IMG/VR virus record: IMGVR_UViG_3300046517_001381
Coordinates: 1-53,534 of that record
Source: a virus
Reading direction: 5' to 3' (one strand)
DNA: 53,534 bases
Below, one piece after another: positions 1 through 7,594 of this stretch. A model generated the notes under the pieces. The model ran no database searches, had not been told where the DNA came from, and saw nothing but the letters and a program-made list of their open reading frames with translations. Both the position numbers and the translations under genes were made by a program. Position 1 is the stretch's first letter; every line of letters starts with the position of its first letter.

Positions 1-57
1 TTGGTGGACTGCCGTGATAGTTGCCACCGTGTCGATCACATACAGCCCGTTCTGCAT
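1..57 (-). CDS. N-terminal fragment of an unidentified phage protein (runs off the left edge)
   Basis: An ATG at 57 reads leftward and stays open for 19 codons to the window edge. AAGGAG lies 6 nt upstream of the ATG, overlapping the end of the preceding gene, as in the rest of this operon. The fragment is too short to classify. One CAACTATCAC decamer lies inside it and encodes part of an Ala-Thr-Ile-Thr stretch. Confidence 0.6.
   Translation of the reverse strand, partial: MQNGLYVIDTVATITAVHQ
14..23 (-). repeat. CAACTATCAC decamer, copy 1
   Basis: Exact 10-mer on the leftward coding strand, with a G before it and a G after it. It lies inside the partial gene at the left edge. It belongs to a set of seven exact copies (14, 3677, 7095, 8684, 10195, 11638, 12664), all in the same orientation. 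Confidence 0.8.
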
Positions 58-60
58 GGC

Positions 61-684
61 TTACTCCTTGCCGCCAGACATCCTCGCGATAACCGCCGCC
101 GTGGTCAGGTGGTCGGTATCCATCGACTTCAGCGCCTCGGCGGCTTCGCTCGGACCGTGGGCGCTGCGCTCCTTCTTCTCGTTCACCCGCGCGATGTAGT
201 CGCTCGGGATGTACATCTCGATCTGCGGCCACAGCTTGAGCGCCTCGTTGACCGATTTGCACTTCTTCAGAAACTCCAGAAGCTGCTTGTCCACCTTGTC
301 CCAGCGCTCGTTGATGTCGTACAACTGCGTTTCCCGCTCCACGTAGGGCTTGATCTCCTCATCGGTGGATGAGATGGTGACGGAGCCTTGCGGTGAACGA
401 CCGGGGGGGACCACCAGCGTCGGCATAAGGGTCACATTGATGCGGAACGTACCGCGCTCGGGCGTATCGAAACGTATGGCGGTGTCGCTCAACTTGCCGC
501 ACCAACTCGCAGGCATCTGCGCCTTCAAGTGCAGGTGCTCGCCCCATGCCCAGCTAACGACATCGGGCCGCGTGCTGCTGAGCTTGTAGTCCAACTCCGG
601 CACTTGGTCGGATTCCCGGCGGCGCATGCGGCGCAGGTTGTTCCGCACATCTTCGGTAAATCGTCCAGATATTGCTACGTACAT
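61..684 (-). CDS. Hypothetical phage protein, possibly Nmad5-like
   Basis: 207 residues, with GAAGGAGAGC upstream of the ATG. I do not recognise it firmly. The C-terminal third has a WDKVxxQLxEFLKKCKS stretch followed by EALKLWPQIEMYIP, which resembles the C-terminal region of phage Nmad5-type (putative nucleotide modification associated) proteins as I remember them; this is a weak, memory-based link. The middle is rich in beta-prone residues. It overlaps the end of the 675-1472 gene by 10 nt and is followed after 3 nt by the partial gene at the edge, so it belongs to the leftward operon. Confidence 0.75.
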   Translation of the reverse strand: MYVAISGRFTEDVRNNLRRMRRRESDQVPELDYKLSSTRPDVVSWAWGEHLHLKAQMPASWCGKLSDTAIRFDTPERGTFRINVTLMPTLVVPPGRSPQGSVTISSTDEEIKPYVERETQLYDINERWDKVDKQLLEFLKKCKSVNEALKLWPQIEMYIPSDYIARVNEKKERSAHGPSEAAEALKSMDTDHLTTAAVIARMSGGKE

Positions 685-1472
685 TGTTGCTCTCCTTCAG
701 GTTGGTCATTGGAAAGCACGATGGGCAACCACTCGTAGCACTCGTGCTTCAAATACAGCCACTCGCGAAAATCCGCAAGTCCGTTCTCTGCCGCACGTAC
801 CATCGCGGCTTGCTTCGCTTCCGGGGTGCGACTGCGCCAACTGAACGGACTCAGCCCTTCCGCATTGCCCATGCGCAGGATGATCTCGGCGTCGGCAGCA
901 GTCGGGTCTTCGATGTTCACCTCGTCGAAGGTGACATGCTTCGCCTTGTCGCGCTCCAGCAACTGCATCCGCGTGGCCACCCGCAGCACCTTGGCCAGCA
1001 CCACCGTCTTGCGCAACCACGGCAGCGACTTCTCGCGGTTCAGCGTGCGCTTGTAGTCGACCGCAACCTCGGGATTGATGCACTTGCCGTCTCTGAACTG
1101 CATGCCATCGGTGAGAGGCAGGGCATCTGCGTTTCTTTGCCAGTGGCCGTTGTGGATACGAACCGGCTGGCGATAATGCTTATAGTGCGACACGTCCCGG
1201 TTTGTGCTGACGTACGCAACCAAGTGGTAGATGTTGCTGTAGGTTGGGTAGTAGCGCTGGCCCTGCCAGTGCAGCGTGTAGGTGTTGTCTTCTGCCAGTG
1301 TCACCAGCAACTCTTTCTCTTTGCCTGAATACCCGACGTAGGTGAACGTCAGTGTGCCGTCGTCGCGCACAGCCAGCACGGTATCGCGCCGGATTTTCTT
1401 GACTCCGCTACGACCACGGAAACGGATAGCGTTCCATTCCTCGTAGGTGCGCAGCTTGGCTTGCAATGCCAT
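675..1472 (-). CDS. Hypothetical phage protein, 265 aa
   Basis: No family recognised. The N-terminal 130 residues are rich in aromatic and beta-prone segments with many Tyr and His; the C-terminal half is helical and charged (LERDKAKHVTFDEVNIEDP, then SWRSRTPEAKQAAMVRAAENG). The SWRSRTPEAKxAAMxRAAENGxxDFREWL segment looks like a short helical motif. The ATG at 1472 overlaps the stop of the 1472-1678 gene by 1 nt, indicating translational coupling. Its 3' end overlaps the next gene by 10 nt. Confidence 0.75.
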   Translation of the reverse strand: MALQAKLRTYEEWNAIRFRGRSGVKKIRRDTVLAVRDDGTLTFTYVGYSGKEKELLVTLAEDNTYTLHWQGQRYYPTYSNIYHLVAYVSTNRDVSHYKHYRQPVRIHNGHWQRNADALPLTDGMQFRDGKCINPEVAVDYKRTLNREKSLPWLRKTVVLAKVLRVATRMQLLERDKAKHVTFDEVNIEDPTAADAEIILRMGNAEGLSPFSWRSRTPEAKQAAMVRAAENGLADFREWLYLKHECYEWLPIVLSNDQPEGEQQCT

Positions 1473-1678
1473 TACCTCTCCTTCGGAAACGATACGTTGC
1501 CCAGCCGTATCTCCGTTGCTAAAAGCACCAGTGCTTCAGGCATGGTGATGTTCTTGTGTTCGATGGCATGTGACGAATACACGAGGCCATTACAGAAGTA
1601 GTTGAGGATCGTCGTGTTGGTCTTGCGTACGATCTCCACGCCAACCGGACCTTCGCGGGTTATCGCCGATGTTTTCAC
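1472..1678 (-). CDS. Hypothetical small protein, 68 aa
   Basis: Its ATG overlaps the stop of the 1675-1869 gene by 4 nt (ATGA), and its stop abuts the ATG of the next gene. Mixed alpha/beta composition, no motif recognised. Its support is the tight packing of the operon and sensible amino-acid usage. Confidence 0.65.
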   Translation of the reverse strand: MKTSAITREGPVGVEIVRKTNTTILNYFCNGLVYSSHAIEHKNITMPEALVLLATEIRLGNVSFPKER

Positions 1679-1869
1679 GCCCGTTGCCTAGCGAGCACGC
1701 CAGCGAGTTCGTCACTCGCAATGATTTGCGCTTGCACGCGATTGCGGGCGCTGAAGTCACGAGAGCTTTCGCCGTCAGCTTTCTTGACCTTGCTGACGAA
1801 GAAATTTTCCTCGGTCGATGCGATGCCAGCCAGTATGCGTAACCGTAGTGCGATGTCGTTCTTGGTCAT
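1675..1869 (-). CDS. Hypothetical small protein, 64 aa
   Basis: Starts in an ATGA overlap with the end of the VWA/metallopeptidase gene and ends in another ATGA overlap. Mostly helical, charged sequence with no known motif. Being translationally coupled downstream of the VWA gene, it may be made together with it (inference). Confidence 0.65.
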   Translation of the reverse strand: MTKNDIALRLRILAGIASTEENFFVSKVKKADGESSRDFSARNRVQAQIIASDELAGVLARQRA

Positions 1870-3080
1870 GCTTTCTCCATTTCAAAGTGAATCGTCTCTC
1901 CCGCATGATCGGGTGCCTTGATCTCGGAACTGATAACCCATATCGACGGCACGTCCACCTTATCGGGGAAGCCGGTGTAGCCGTCCGTCAACGTGATGAA
2001 CACATCCACGTCGGTCATCCCCTCCCGCTCGGCCCAGCGATAGCCCTCACACATGTCGGTGCCGCCGCCGCTGTAGTAACCGATGTGGACTTCCTCGCCG
2101 CACTCGAAGTGCTCGTGCTTCTGCACATGGGTATCGGTGTAGATGACATCGACTTCCTCGGGTCGGCACATCTCGACGATGCGCGCGATATGTCCACCGT
2201 AATGTTTGATTTCTTCCTGCGACACCGAGCCGCTGATGTCGACTTGGCACAGCACCTTGCCCATCTTCGGCACGTTGTCCAAGCTGGGCAGATAGATGTC
2301 GCTTGCCGCGAACTTGCGGTTGGGGCGTCGCCACGAGTACTCGTTCTTGGTCATGCCGACCATGTACCGTTCGAGAATGTCGTACCACGGCGTCTTCACG
2401 TCGATGATCTGCTCGGCGATCTTGGCCAGCACTCCCGGCAACTTGCCTCGCGCCTTGGCGATCTGCGCCGCCTCGGCCACCTCGATCTTCATCTCGGCTT
2501 CCAGTTGCTTCCGCTCGGCCTCGTCAACCGGCATGTTCTCGTTCAGGATGTCGTCGCCGATGCCGTCGTTGTCCTCGGGCTGGCCGTTGCCGCCGCCATC
2601 ACCGCCGCCTTCGCCTTCACCCTCGCCGTCACCCTCACCTTCGCCTTCACCCTCACCCTTGCCGCCTTCACCGCCACCATTCTTGGGCAGCTTGTCGTAG
2701 ATGTTCTCCACGGTGTCGTCCTTGCTACCCGGCATGTTGACGCAGCCTTCGATCCGCGTTCCGATCTTGGCTTCGTCCAGCACGTCGTTGATCCACGCAT
2801 CACCCGCGTAATTCCACGGCTTCATGGGACGGTGACCTTTGCGCAGCGCATGCTGGCCGATGCGGTGGAACACTTCGTGGGCCAAGCCCCACACCACTTG
2901 TGGAACTGACAGCTTGTCGATGAACTTGGGGTTGTAGTAAATCTGCCCGCGCCCATCGACGGCGAGCGTCGGAATGTCTTTGCGCTCCTTGATGGGATGC
3001 TTGAGCAGGATTGCGCTGACGAACGGATGATCCATCGTCAGTTGTGCCGTTGCTTTCTGAATCTTGAACTTGTAATCCAT
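1866..3080 (-). CDS. VWA-domain putative metallopeptidase (CobT-like partner of a MoxR/CobS-type AAA+ ATPase)
   Basis: 404 residues from the ATG at 3080, chosen because GGGAGC lies upstream; an in-frame ATG 26 codons earlier lies in the preceding gene. Seen: HEVFH at 68-72, an HExxH zinc motif, followed by NYAGDAWIND at 90-99. Then a Gly/Glu/Asp-only stretch at about 135-168 like the acidic linker of CobT. Then a VWA-type domain with a metal-binding MIDAS: DISGSVS from 281, GGGTDM around 341 and LTDG around 366. This matches phage and bacterial proteins annotated as DUF2201 metallopeptidase plus VWA-like. Known of the family: such proteins work with an AAA+ ATPase, here the gene at 5789-6793, with a DUF3150-like protein (3553-4473) between them. 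The substrate is unknown. The linker DNA (about 2590-2690) is itself repetitive. Confidence 0.85.
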   Translation of the reverse strand: MDYKFKIQKATAQLTMDHPFVSAILLKHPIKERKDIPTLAVDGRGQIYYNPKFIDKLSVPQVVWGLAHEVFHRIGQHALRKGHRPMKPWNYAGDAWINDVLDEAKIGTRIEGCVNMPGSKDDTVENIYDKLPKNGGGEGGKGEGEGEGEGDGEGEGEGGGDGGGNGQPEDNDGIGDDILNENMPVDEAERKQLEAEMKIEVAEAAQIAKARGKLPGVLAKIAEQIIDVKTPWYDILERYMVGMTKNEYSWRRPNRKFAASDIYLPSLDNVPKMGKVLCQVDISGSVSQEEIKHYGGHIARIVEMCRPEEVDVIYTDTHVQKHEHFECGEEVHIGYYSGGGTDMCEGYRWAEREGMTDVDVFITLTDGYTGFPDKVDVPSIWVISSEIKAPDHAGETIHFEMEKA

Positions 3081-3088
3081 GATGCTCC

Positions 3089-3313
3089 CTATCCAAAAAT
3101 AAAACGCCAACCAACCTTGGCACTCTCCAACGTGGGGAACGGGCCTGCCATGCGCCACTTAGTTCCTGCTGTTGTGTCGGTAATGCACCACCCATCTGTC
3201 TCAGGGATGATGAAGCAATCGGTGCAGTCTTGGCGCGGCTCGCCCACGTCGTAGACGTAGCAGACCCAGCCCTTGTCGTTCTGCGCCCAACGCGCGGGGT
3301 TGTAATTAACCAT
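3089..3313 (-). CDS. Hypothetical small protein, paralogue of the 3306-3563 product
   Basis: 74 residues. The C-terminal half (DGW-I-D, then AGPF...ESAK.GW and a final aromatic-Gly) repeats the pattern of the next gene upstream, so the two are tandem paralogues. Trp and Cys rich. It stops 8 nt before the ATG of the VWA gene and overlaps its upstream neighbour by 8 nt. Function unknown. Confidence 0.7.
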   Translation of the reverse strand: MVNYNPARWAQNDKGWVCYVYDVGEPRQDCTDCFIIPETDGWCITDTTAGTKWRMAGPFPTLESAKVGWRFIFG

Positions 3314-3563
3314 ACATCAAGCGCCACGCAGCTTTGGCGCTCTCCGCGTCTTTGAATGGACCCGACACGCGAGTCCCTTCGCCGTTTGTCACCTTGCCAA
3401 TCCAAGTATCCTTGTGCGTGCTCATGACCTCCTTGGCGTCGATGATCCACCAGCCGTCGTCGCGTGGAATGATGTAAGCGTCCTTCGTTGCATCGGTGTC
3501 GGCATCGCTCTCGTAGATGGCCCACACCCAATGATCCGAATCTTCGTGCCACCTAGCGACCAT
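3306..3563 (-). CDS. Hypothetical small protein, paralogue of the 3089-3313 product
   Basis: 85 residues from the ATG at 3563. An earlier in-frame ATG at 3599 would lie deeper inside the DUF3150-like gene. A GGGGGC run lies about 7-12 nt upstream and a GGGAG directly abuts the ATG, so the exact start is uncertain. The pattern YIIPRDDGWWIID ... SGPFKDAESAKAAWRLMYG matches the neighbouring gene. It overlaps the DUF3150-like gene by 11 nt. The shared compact fold with a C-terminal helix suggests local gene duplication. Confidence 0.7.
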   Translation of the reverse strand: MVARWHEDSDHWVWAIYESDADTDATKDAYIIPRDDGWWIIDAKEVMSTHKDTWIGKVTNGEGTRVSGPFKDAESAKAAWRLMYG

Positions 3564-4473
3564 CTCCCGCCCCCATGAAGCCCGCCATCTGCTGTGCAAT
3601 TGCGTCCAGCTTCTTGGCAGCTTCCTGACGATTGATCGGCGACTCGCGCAGCCATTCCTTCTTCTCGGCCCAAAACGTGATAGTTGCGTCGAGGTCGTTC
3701 ATCGCCGCCTGCAACTCGGGCGATGGGTCGATAGCCAGCTTGCGCGCCAACTGCATGCCTTCGATCACGTTGTCGATGGCACTGTCGCGGAAGATGCCCA
3801 GCCGCTTGCCCTCGTCATCCTTCGCACCGATGGGCACCTTGAGCGTATCGGCCAGATGCTTCAACGGCTTCAGCATCTGCACCACGGTATTGGTTGCCAC
3901 CATGGTCGCCACCTCGTCCAACTCGGCTTGGAACTGTCTCTCGTCCTCGTCGCTGATGTCGAACAGGAAGTGCTTGCGCTCGGGCAGCGGACGGATGCGA
4001 ATGTCCAGCGTCATGCTCTCGCGGAATTGCTGCGCCGTGGGGTAGTCGCTGACCTGCGCACGCGGCGGCTTGCCCGACAACTCGCTCATACGGTTGCGCC
4101 ACTTGATGTCGGCCAGAACGTGGTCGTCGTACGCTGGCATGTACTTCGCCATCAAGTTGTCCACTGCGTTGGTGCATGCCCGCATGCCCGCTTGGTAGTC
4201 CTCGTACAGCATGTTCGGCAGGATGCGCGGGCCACGGTCGATGTGCGGGTGCGTGTGCTTCTTGTGGTACTGATACACCCGACCGTTCTCGGTGATGATC
4301 TCCGCGATGGGATTCCCCGGCTGCTTGAACAACCGGCTGTTCACCGTCAGCGACGCATCTTCCAGCGCCTGCTGGATGAACTGCTCGGCATCCACGTCAC
4401 GCTTCAGAAGATTCGTCCTGCGCATGGTCAGCTTGACCAGCATCGCGCGTTCGTTCAGGTTCGTGATTTTCAT
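3553..4473 (-). CDS. DUF3150-like protein, middle member of the AAA+/VWA triad
   Basis: 306 residues, start at 4473 with AGGAAGGA upstream. The N-terminus (LVKLTMRRTNLLKRDVDAE), the Tyr/His-rich THPHIDRGPRILP segment and a long helical middle fit my recollection of DUF3150. Phages and bacteria often encode that family between a MoxR-like ATPase and a VWA protein, and both are present here. No catalytic motif is visible, so it may be a substrate adaptor or scaffold for the complex (inference). It starts in an ATGA overlap with the 4470-4817 gene. A CAACTATCAC decamer lies inside the gene at 3677-3686. Confidence 0.65.
   Translation of the reverse strand: MKITNLNERAMLVKLTMRRTNLLKRDVDAEQFIQQALEDASLTVNSRLFKQPGNPIAEIITENGRVYQYHKKHTHPHIDRGPRILPNMLYEDYQAGMRACTNAVDNLMAKYMPAYDDHVLADIKWRNRMSELSGKPPRAQVSDYPTAQQFRESMTLDIRIRPLPERKHFLFDISDEDERQFQAELDEVATMVATNTVVQMLKPLKHLADTLKVPIGAKDDEGKRLGIFRDSAIDNVIEGMQLARKLAIDPSPELQAAMNDLDATITFWAEKKEWLRESPINRQEAAKKLDAIAQQMAGFMGAGDGR
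3677..3686 (-). repeat. CAACTATCAC decamer, copy 2
   Basis: Exact copy flanked by G on both sides, inside the DUF3150-like gene, where it encodes part of an Ala-Thr-Ile-Thr stretch. Confidence 0.8.
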
Positions 4474-4817
4474 ATCGGTCCTTCCTCTCGTAAACGTCGT
4501 ACAGTTGCAGGGTTGAATCGAAGGTACTGCTCCAACTCGTCGCGTGTGAACTCTTCCTCGCAATGCAGCAGGTACGGACCTCGGCACGCACCGTCCAGCT
4601 TGGCGCGCAAGTCCATCGTATGCACTAGGCTTAACAGCTTGGTCTGCGCTCCCACCGCAGCGTTGGGTGTGCCGTCGATCCGGTCGGCTACCCGCGCCGC
4701 CGTCATCCAGTCCTTGAACGGCGCATCGACGATGACCGACGTGACATCGAGCATGGAGTCGACGCACACGCCGTCCCAATCGAACTTCAGCAGGATCACG
4801 TAGCTTGCCTTGCTCAT
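4470..4817 (-). CDS. Hypothetical protein, 115 aa
   Basis: The ATG at 4817 is preferred over an in-frame ATG at 4832 because GGAGG then sits about 8 nt upstream. The start overlaps the previous stop (ATGA), and the end overlaps the DUF3150-like start by 4 nt. The N-terminal beta-prone ASYVILLKFDWDGVCVDSM leads into a helical, charged C-terminus. No family recognised. Its position just ahead of the DUF3150-like gene makes it a candidate accessory to that set. Confidence 0.7.
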   Translation of the reverse strand: MSKASYVILLKFDWDGVCVDSMLDVTSVIVDAPFKDWMTAARVADRIDGTPNAAVGAQTKLLSLVHTMDLRAKLDGACRGPYLLHCEEEFTRDELEQYLRFNPATVRRLREEGPI

Positions 4818-5056
4818 CGCTCCATCCTCCATATCGTTGCTGCGGTTGCCTTGGCGTCGTCGATGGGAATGTCCTTGTCCAACTGGACGACTCTCCTGTC
4901 GCCGGTCATCGTGAGCAGCCAGAACTCAGGGTACTTGCCGAGGATGCCGACGAAGTTACCGTCCACGATCATGTGTAGGTACTGCTCGATCATCGTTTCG
5001 ACTTCGAGCGTTTGCGGCTCCCACTTCACTCCATGCGCAGCATCGTCATCAGACAT
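4814..5056 (-). CDS. Hypothetical small protein, 80 aa
   Basis: Start at 5056 with GAGGAAG upstream, inside the end of the 5026-5262 gene (31 nt overlap). Pattern: basic/aromatic strands and a closing helix with DDAKATAATIWRME. The closing 'AK...M.RME' helix resembles that of the next gene and, more loosely, the 3089 and 3306 products, so these may be diverged members of one small-protein family. Function unknown. Confidence 0.65.
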   Translation of the reverse strand: MSDDDAAHGVKWEPQTLEVETMIEQYLHMIVDGNFVGILGKYPEFWLLTMTGDRRVVQLDKDIPIDDAKATAATIWRMER

Positions 5057-5262
5057 AGCTTGGCTTCCTCGATGTTGGCTGGGTGATCCATCGTTCCGCG
5101 CACCCAATCCTTGTTGTCCCGGTGCCACATGCGGTACTTGAACGGCGGGCCGTAAGGTGAAAGGAAGTAGGTGCCGATCTTGCGCCAGCCAGTGCTGTTG
5201 ATCGCTGGCGTGAAGCCCGTCACCGTCCACTCGCCTACCACCCACTTCCACTCCAGCATCAC
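5026..5262 (-). CDS. Hypothetical small protein, 78 aa
   Basis: Starts 2 nt after the stop of the 5265-5531 gene; two Met codons in tandem. Trp/Tyr-rich strands followed by a helix EEAKLCLMTMLRME, similar in layout to its downstream neighbour. No domain recognised. Confidence 0.65.
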   Translation of the reverse strand: MMLEWKWVVGEWTVTGFTPAINSTGWRKIGTYFLSPYGPPFKYRMWHRDNKDWVRGTMDHPANIEEAKLCLMTMLRME

Positions 5263-5264
5263 GG

Positions 5265-5531
5265 TTACTCCCCGTTCAGGTACTGCAACAAGGCCAGCAC
5301 AACTTCCTGCCTTGTCACGCCCTTGGCTTTCGCCTTCTTGCCGTACTTGCGCGTCGGCTTGTCGGGGATCATGTCCAAAGGCATGCCTTCGGGCATTAGC
5401 TTGGCGTGCGCCAGCAGCGCCTTCTTCGCCTTGTTGTTACGGCGCATGGTCGCCGCCGCCTTGCGTCTGGCGGCAGGCATGGCGGCTTTCTTCTGCGCCT
5501 TCTTCCAGTTCTCAGTCTTTGCTCTTGCCAT
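5265..5531 (-). CDS. Hypothetical basic protein, 88 aa
   Basis: ATG at 5531 with GGAGAG five nt upstream. The first 45 residues are very rich in Lys, Arg and Ala (KKAQKKAAMPAARRKAAATM), consistent with nucleic-acid binding, followed by KYGKKAKAKGVTRQEVVLALL and a short helix. It overlaps the 5512-5775 gene by 20 nt. A DNA- or RNA-binding role is inferred from charge only. Confidence 0.65.
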   Translation of the reverse strand: MARAKTENWKKAQKKAAMPAARRKAAATMRRNNKAKKALLAHAKLMPEGMPLDMIPDKPTRKYGKKAKAKGVTRQEVVLALLQYLNGE

Positions 5532-5775
5532 TGCCGCTCTCCTTGTGGAACGTGACCGAGTTGACGGTGCGCTTGTACTGGCCGAGCAGCTTGCCAATAC
5601 GGATGTCGATCACCTCGATTACGGTGCCGACAGCAGCCCACTTCAATTCGATGAACGTCGCGTTGACGGCCCGCCGCCATTCGGTGTAGTAACGCCACCG
5701 ATACGCGGTCTTCGTCTTGGGGTTATACAAACGAAACGGACGCTTGGTAGCGTCCGTCGTCGGGTAGTTGCTCAT
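5512..5775 (-). CDS. Hypothetical small protein, 87 aa
   Basis: Begins 13 nt after the AAA+ ATPase gene ends, with a GGAGAA-type site. Pattern FRLYNPKTKTAYRWRYYTEWRRAV then beta strands; possibly a small barrel fold, but no family recognised. It continues the leftward operon. Confidence 0.65.
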   Translation of the reverse strand: MSNYPTTDATKRPFRLYNPKTKTAYRWRYYTEWRRAVNATFIELKWAAVGTVIEVIDIRIGKLLGQYKRTVNSVTFHKESGNGKSKD

Positions 5776-5788
5776 GTTTTCTCCGTGG

Positions 5789-6793
5789 TTAGACCAGAAC
5801 GTTGCTGTTCTTGGTTGCGAACTGGACGAACGCCTTGGTGTTACGCACTTCCGGCTTGAGCTTGCTCACGTCGCACACCGTCATGACTTGGAAGTCGATG
5901 GGCATGCGCGACACGAACTCCCACACGCGGTCGAAGTTATCCTTGCTCGACTTGTGCGCAAGTGCACCGCTTAACGCGAACAGCACCGCCGGATCGGTGG
6001 GCACCTCGGCCTTGGCCGGATTCAGCAGCAGGGCGTCGATGTTCGGCAGACCTTCGTAGATGCGGCGGAAGCCGGTGTACTCCGCAGCCGCGCCCTCGCC
6101 CACGTCGCCAGCGACGGAGCCGAAGTACAGCCCGCTCGGCAGCGTCGTCGGTATCATGGCCACATCTTCCCACTTACGCGGAGTCGGATTCACCGCGCGG
6201 TTCGGGTCGAAGTCCATCAGCAGGTTCGGACGGAAGCGCAGGAACTGGATCAGCACCACGTCGATGCCCGCATCCAGCGCCCAGCTACACCACGGGTCGA
6301 TGGCAACGTCCAAGTCATACACCCGCACACGGTTGTGGAACTTGGTGCTGACCCGGTTCGCTCCCGACTTGTCCTCGGTACGATTGCCGGTGCCGATGAT
6401 GTACAACTCCTTGGACAGCGCAAGCTGCCCCGCATGCCGGTCGAGTATCACGCGACACAGCCCGTTCTGCATGGGCATGGTGCCGTCGCTGTATTCTTCC
6501 AGAATCAGAGCGCAGCGCCCCGTACCGGCGCGCAGCTTGTACATTTCCTCGGGTGGGAGCCACATCGCATGCGAAGCATCCGCCGACTTGAACGGGATGC
6601 CGAGAATGTCGCTTGGCTCACGCAGGCTGGCGTTGAACTCCACCGTCCGCTCCTCGGTGATGCCGAGTGCCTTGATGATGTTGCGCGACAGCGTTGACTT
6701 GCCGCCGCCCGGAGCGCCCCGGATGACCGGGACGATTCGGTTGGTCGTGTTGAACTGCGCGACACACGAGTCGAAAATATCTTGGTAGTTCAT
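5789..6793 (-). CDS. MoxR/CobS-like AAA+ ATPase
   Basis: 334 residues using the second of two adjacent ATGs (6793), which gives better spacing from GGAG; the first (6796) would also work. Walker A GAPGGGKST at 26-34, Walker B CALILEE at 94-100, a GTGN sensor-like motif at 134-137 and basic residues around RVSTKFHNRV at 148-157. The size and motifs fit MoxR/CobS-type ATPases. Known of the family: they remodel a target together with a VWA-domain partner; that partner here is the 1866-3080 gene, with the DUF3150-like gene between. It overlaps the small gene at 6793-6972. Likely cytoplasmic. Whether it acts on host protein complexes, virion assembly or a cofactor chelatase is not visible from sequence. 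Confidence 0.85.
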   Translation of the reverse strand: MNYQDIFDSCVAQFNTTNRIVPVIRGAPGGGKSTLSRNIIKALGITEERTVEFNASLREPSDILGIPFKSADASHAMWLPPEEMYKLRAGTGRCALILEEYSDGTMPMQNGLCRVILDRHAGQLALSKELYIIGTGNRTEDKSGANRVSTKFHNRVRVYDLDVAIDPWCSWALDAGIDVVLIQFLRFRPNLLMDFDPNRAVNPTPRKWEDVAMIPTTLPSGLYFGSVAGDVGEGAAAEYTGFRRIYEGLPNIDALLLNPAKAEVPTDPAVLFALSGALAHKSSKDNFDRVWEFVSRMPIDFQVMTVCDVSKLKPEVRNTKAFVQFATKNSNVLV

Positions 6794-6972
6794 CATTTCT
6801 CCGTGGGTTGAACAACAGTGTAGGTCGTGACGGGAATCAGCTTGCGCCTCATCTCCATCCGCCTTCTGAACTCATTGCTATTGCTTTCGTGGTCGTGGGC
6901 TTTCTTGTACGTCCACTCTCTGTCACGGTAGTCGCCAACGATTGACTGCCGCAATTGCTCTTTTCTATCCAT
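6793..6972 (-). CDS. Hypothetical charged small protein, 59 aa
   Basis: ATG at 6972 with AAGGA upstream; the stop overlaps the ATPase start (TGATG). Highly charged with an Arg/Lys/Glu-rich helical centre (KKAHDHESNSNEFRRRMEM). Coupling to the ATPase gene suggests co-translation. No family recognised. Confidence 0.6.
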   Translation of the reverse strand: MDRKEQLRQSIVGDYRDREWTYKKAHDHESNSNEFRRRMEMRRKLIPVTTYTVVQPTEK

Positions 6973-6975
6973 GGG

Positions 6976-7248
6976 CTAATCCTTGTCGTGGTAGAAGTCG
7001 TGCAAAGCCTTTCTGAGCGCGTGCCGTTGCGCCTTGTTTTCTTCCGTCTCTTGCTGTTCGGGATAACCCAGCTTCGACACGATGGGCGCGGGTTGTGATA
7101 GTTGATGCTTCGGCTGCAACGCGGGGTAGCCGAATGCCTTGAGCAAGTCCTGCACAGCTTCCTTGCTTGCCGTGACCTTGCCAACGTTCGAGCCGTCGGC
7201 GGATACCCACTCGCCCAAATCGTTACGCCTTGGCTTGGGCTTGGTCAT
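6976..7248 (-). CDS. Hypothetical protein, 90 aa
   Basis: ATG at 7248 with GGGAGC upstream; the stop is 3 nt before the next gene. The N-terminus is basic (TKPKPRRNDLGEWVSADGSNVGKV), and the C-terminus has a helical KAQRHALRKALHDFYHDKD. Contains decamer copy 3. Function unknown. Confidence 0.65.
   Translation of the reverse strand: MTKPKPRRNDLGEWVSADGSNVGKVTASKEAVQDLLKAFGYPALQPKHQLSQPAPIVSKLGYPEQQETEENKAQRHALRKALHDFYHDKD
7095..7104 (-). repeat. CAACTATCAC decamer, copy 3
   Basis: Exact copy inside the 6976-7248 gene, here read in a different codon phase (Gln-Leu-Ser-Gln) from copies 1, 2 and 5, so conservation is at the DNA level. Flanks are T before and A after. Confidence 0.8.
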
Positions 7249-7402
7249 GCTGCTCCCTGATATGCTGCGCATACGAGTATTCGATAGCGCGGTTGACGGA
7301 ATTGCTGTTGTTGACGCGCACCCATTTCTTGCGGCTGTCGCGGCGCAGGAACTTCCAGCCCGCAGCTTCCAGCACTGCGCGTTTCTCCTTGACGGTCAGC
7401 AT
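7223..7402 (-). CDS. Hypothetical small protein, 59 aa
   Basis: ATG at 7402, overlapping the end of the 7396-7587 gene by 7 nt; no strong ribosome site, so translation is probably coupled. Basic, with a pattern KRAVLEAAGWKFLRRDSRKKW followed by an Asn/Arg-rich helix, suggestive of a small nucleic-acid-binding protein (inference). Confidence 0.6.
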   Translation of the reverse strand: MLTVKEKRAVLEAAGWKFLRRDSRKKWVRVNNSNSVNRAIEYSYAQHIREQHDQAQAKA

Positions 7403-7587
7403 GGTTGGGCCAGTAGGGTTGGTCGGTCGATGAGGATGTCCACACGCTTGGTCTTTTCCCATTGCCGCCACGCTTGGCATACGCAGCAACGCCGATCATA
7501 GTCGGAACACTTCTCGCCAAAGTGCGCGATCAGTTCGCGCTTGGTGACGTGGACATCACGTACCGTGATCCATTTCTTCGTAGCCAT
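7396..7587 (-). CDS. Hypothetical small Cys-containing protein, 63 aa
   Basis: GAGGAAACC precedes the ATG at 7587. Contains Cys at SDYDRRCCVCQAWRQW, with CCxxC and another Cys shortly before, a possible small zinc site. No family recognised. Confidence 0.65.
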   Translation of the reverse strand: MATKKWITVRDVHVTKRELIAHFGEKCSDYDRRCCVCQAWRQWEKTKRVDILIDRPTLLAQPC

Positions 7588-7594
7588 GGTTTCC

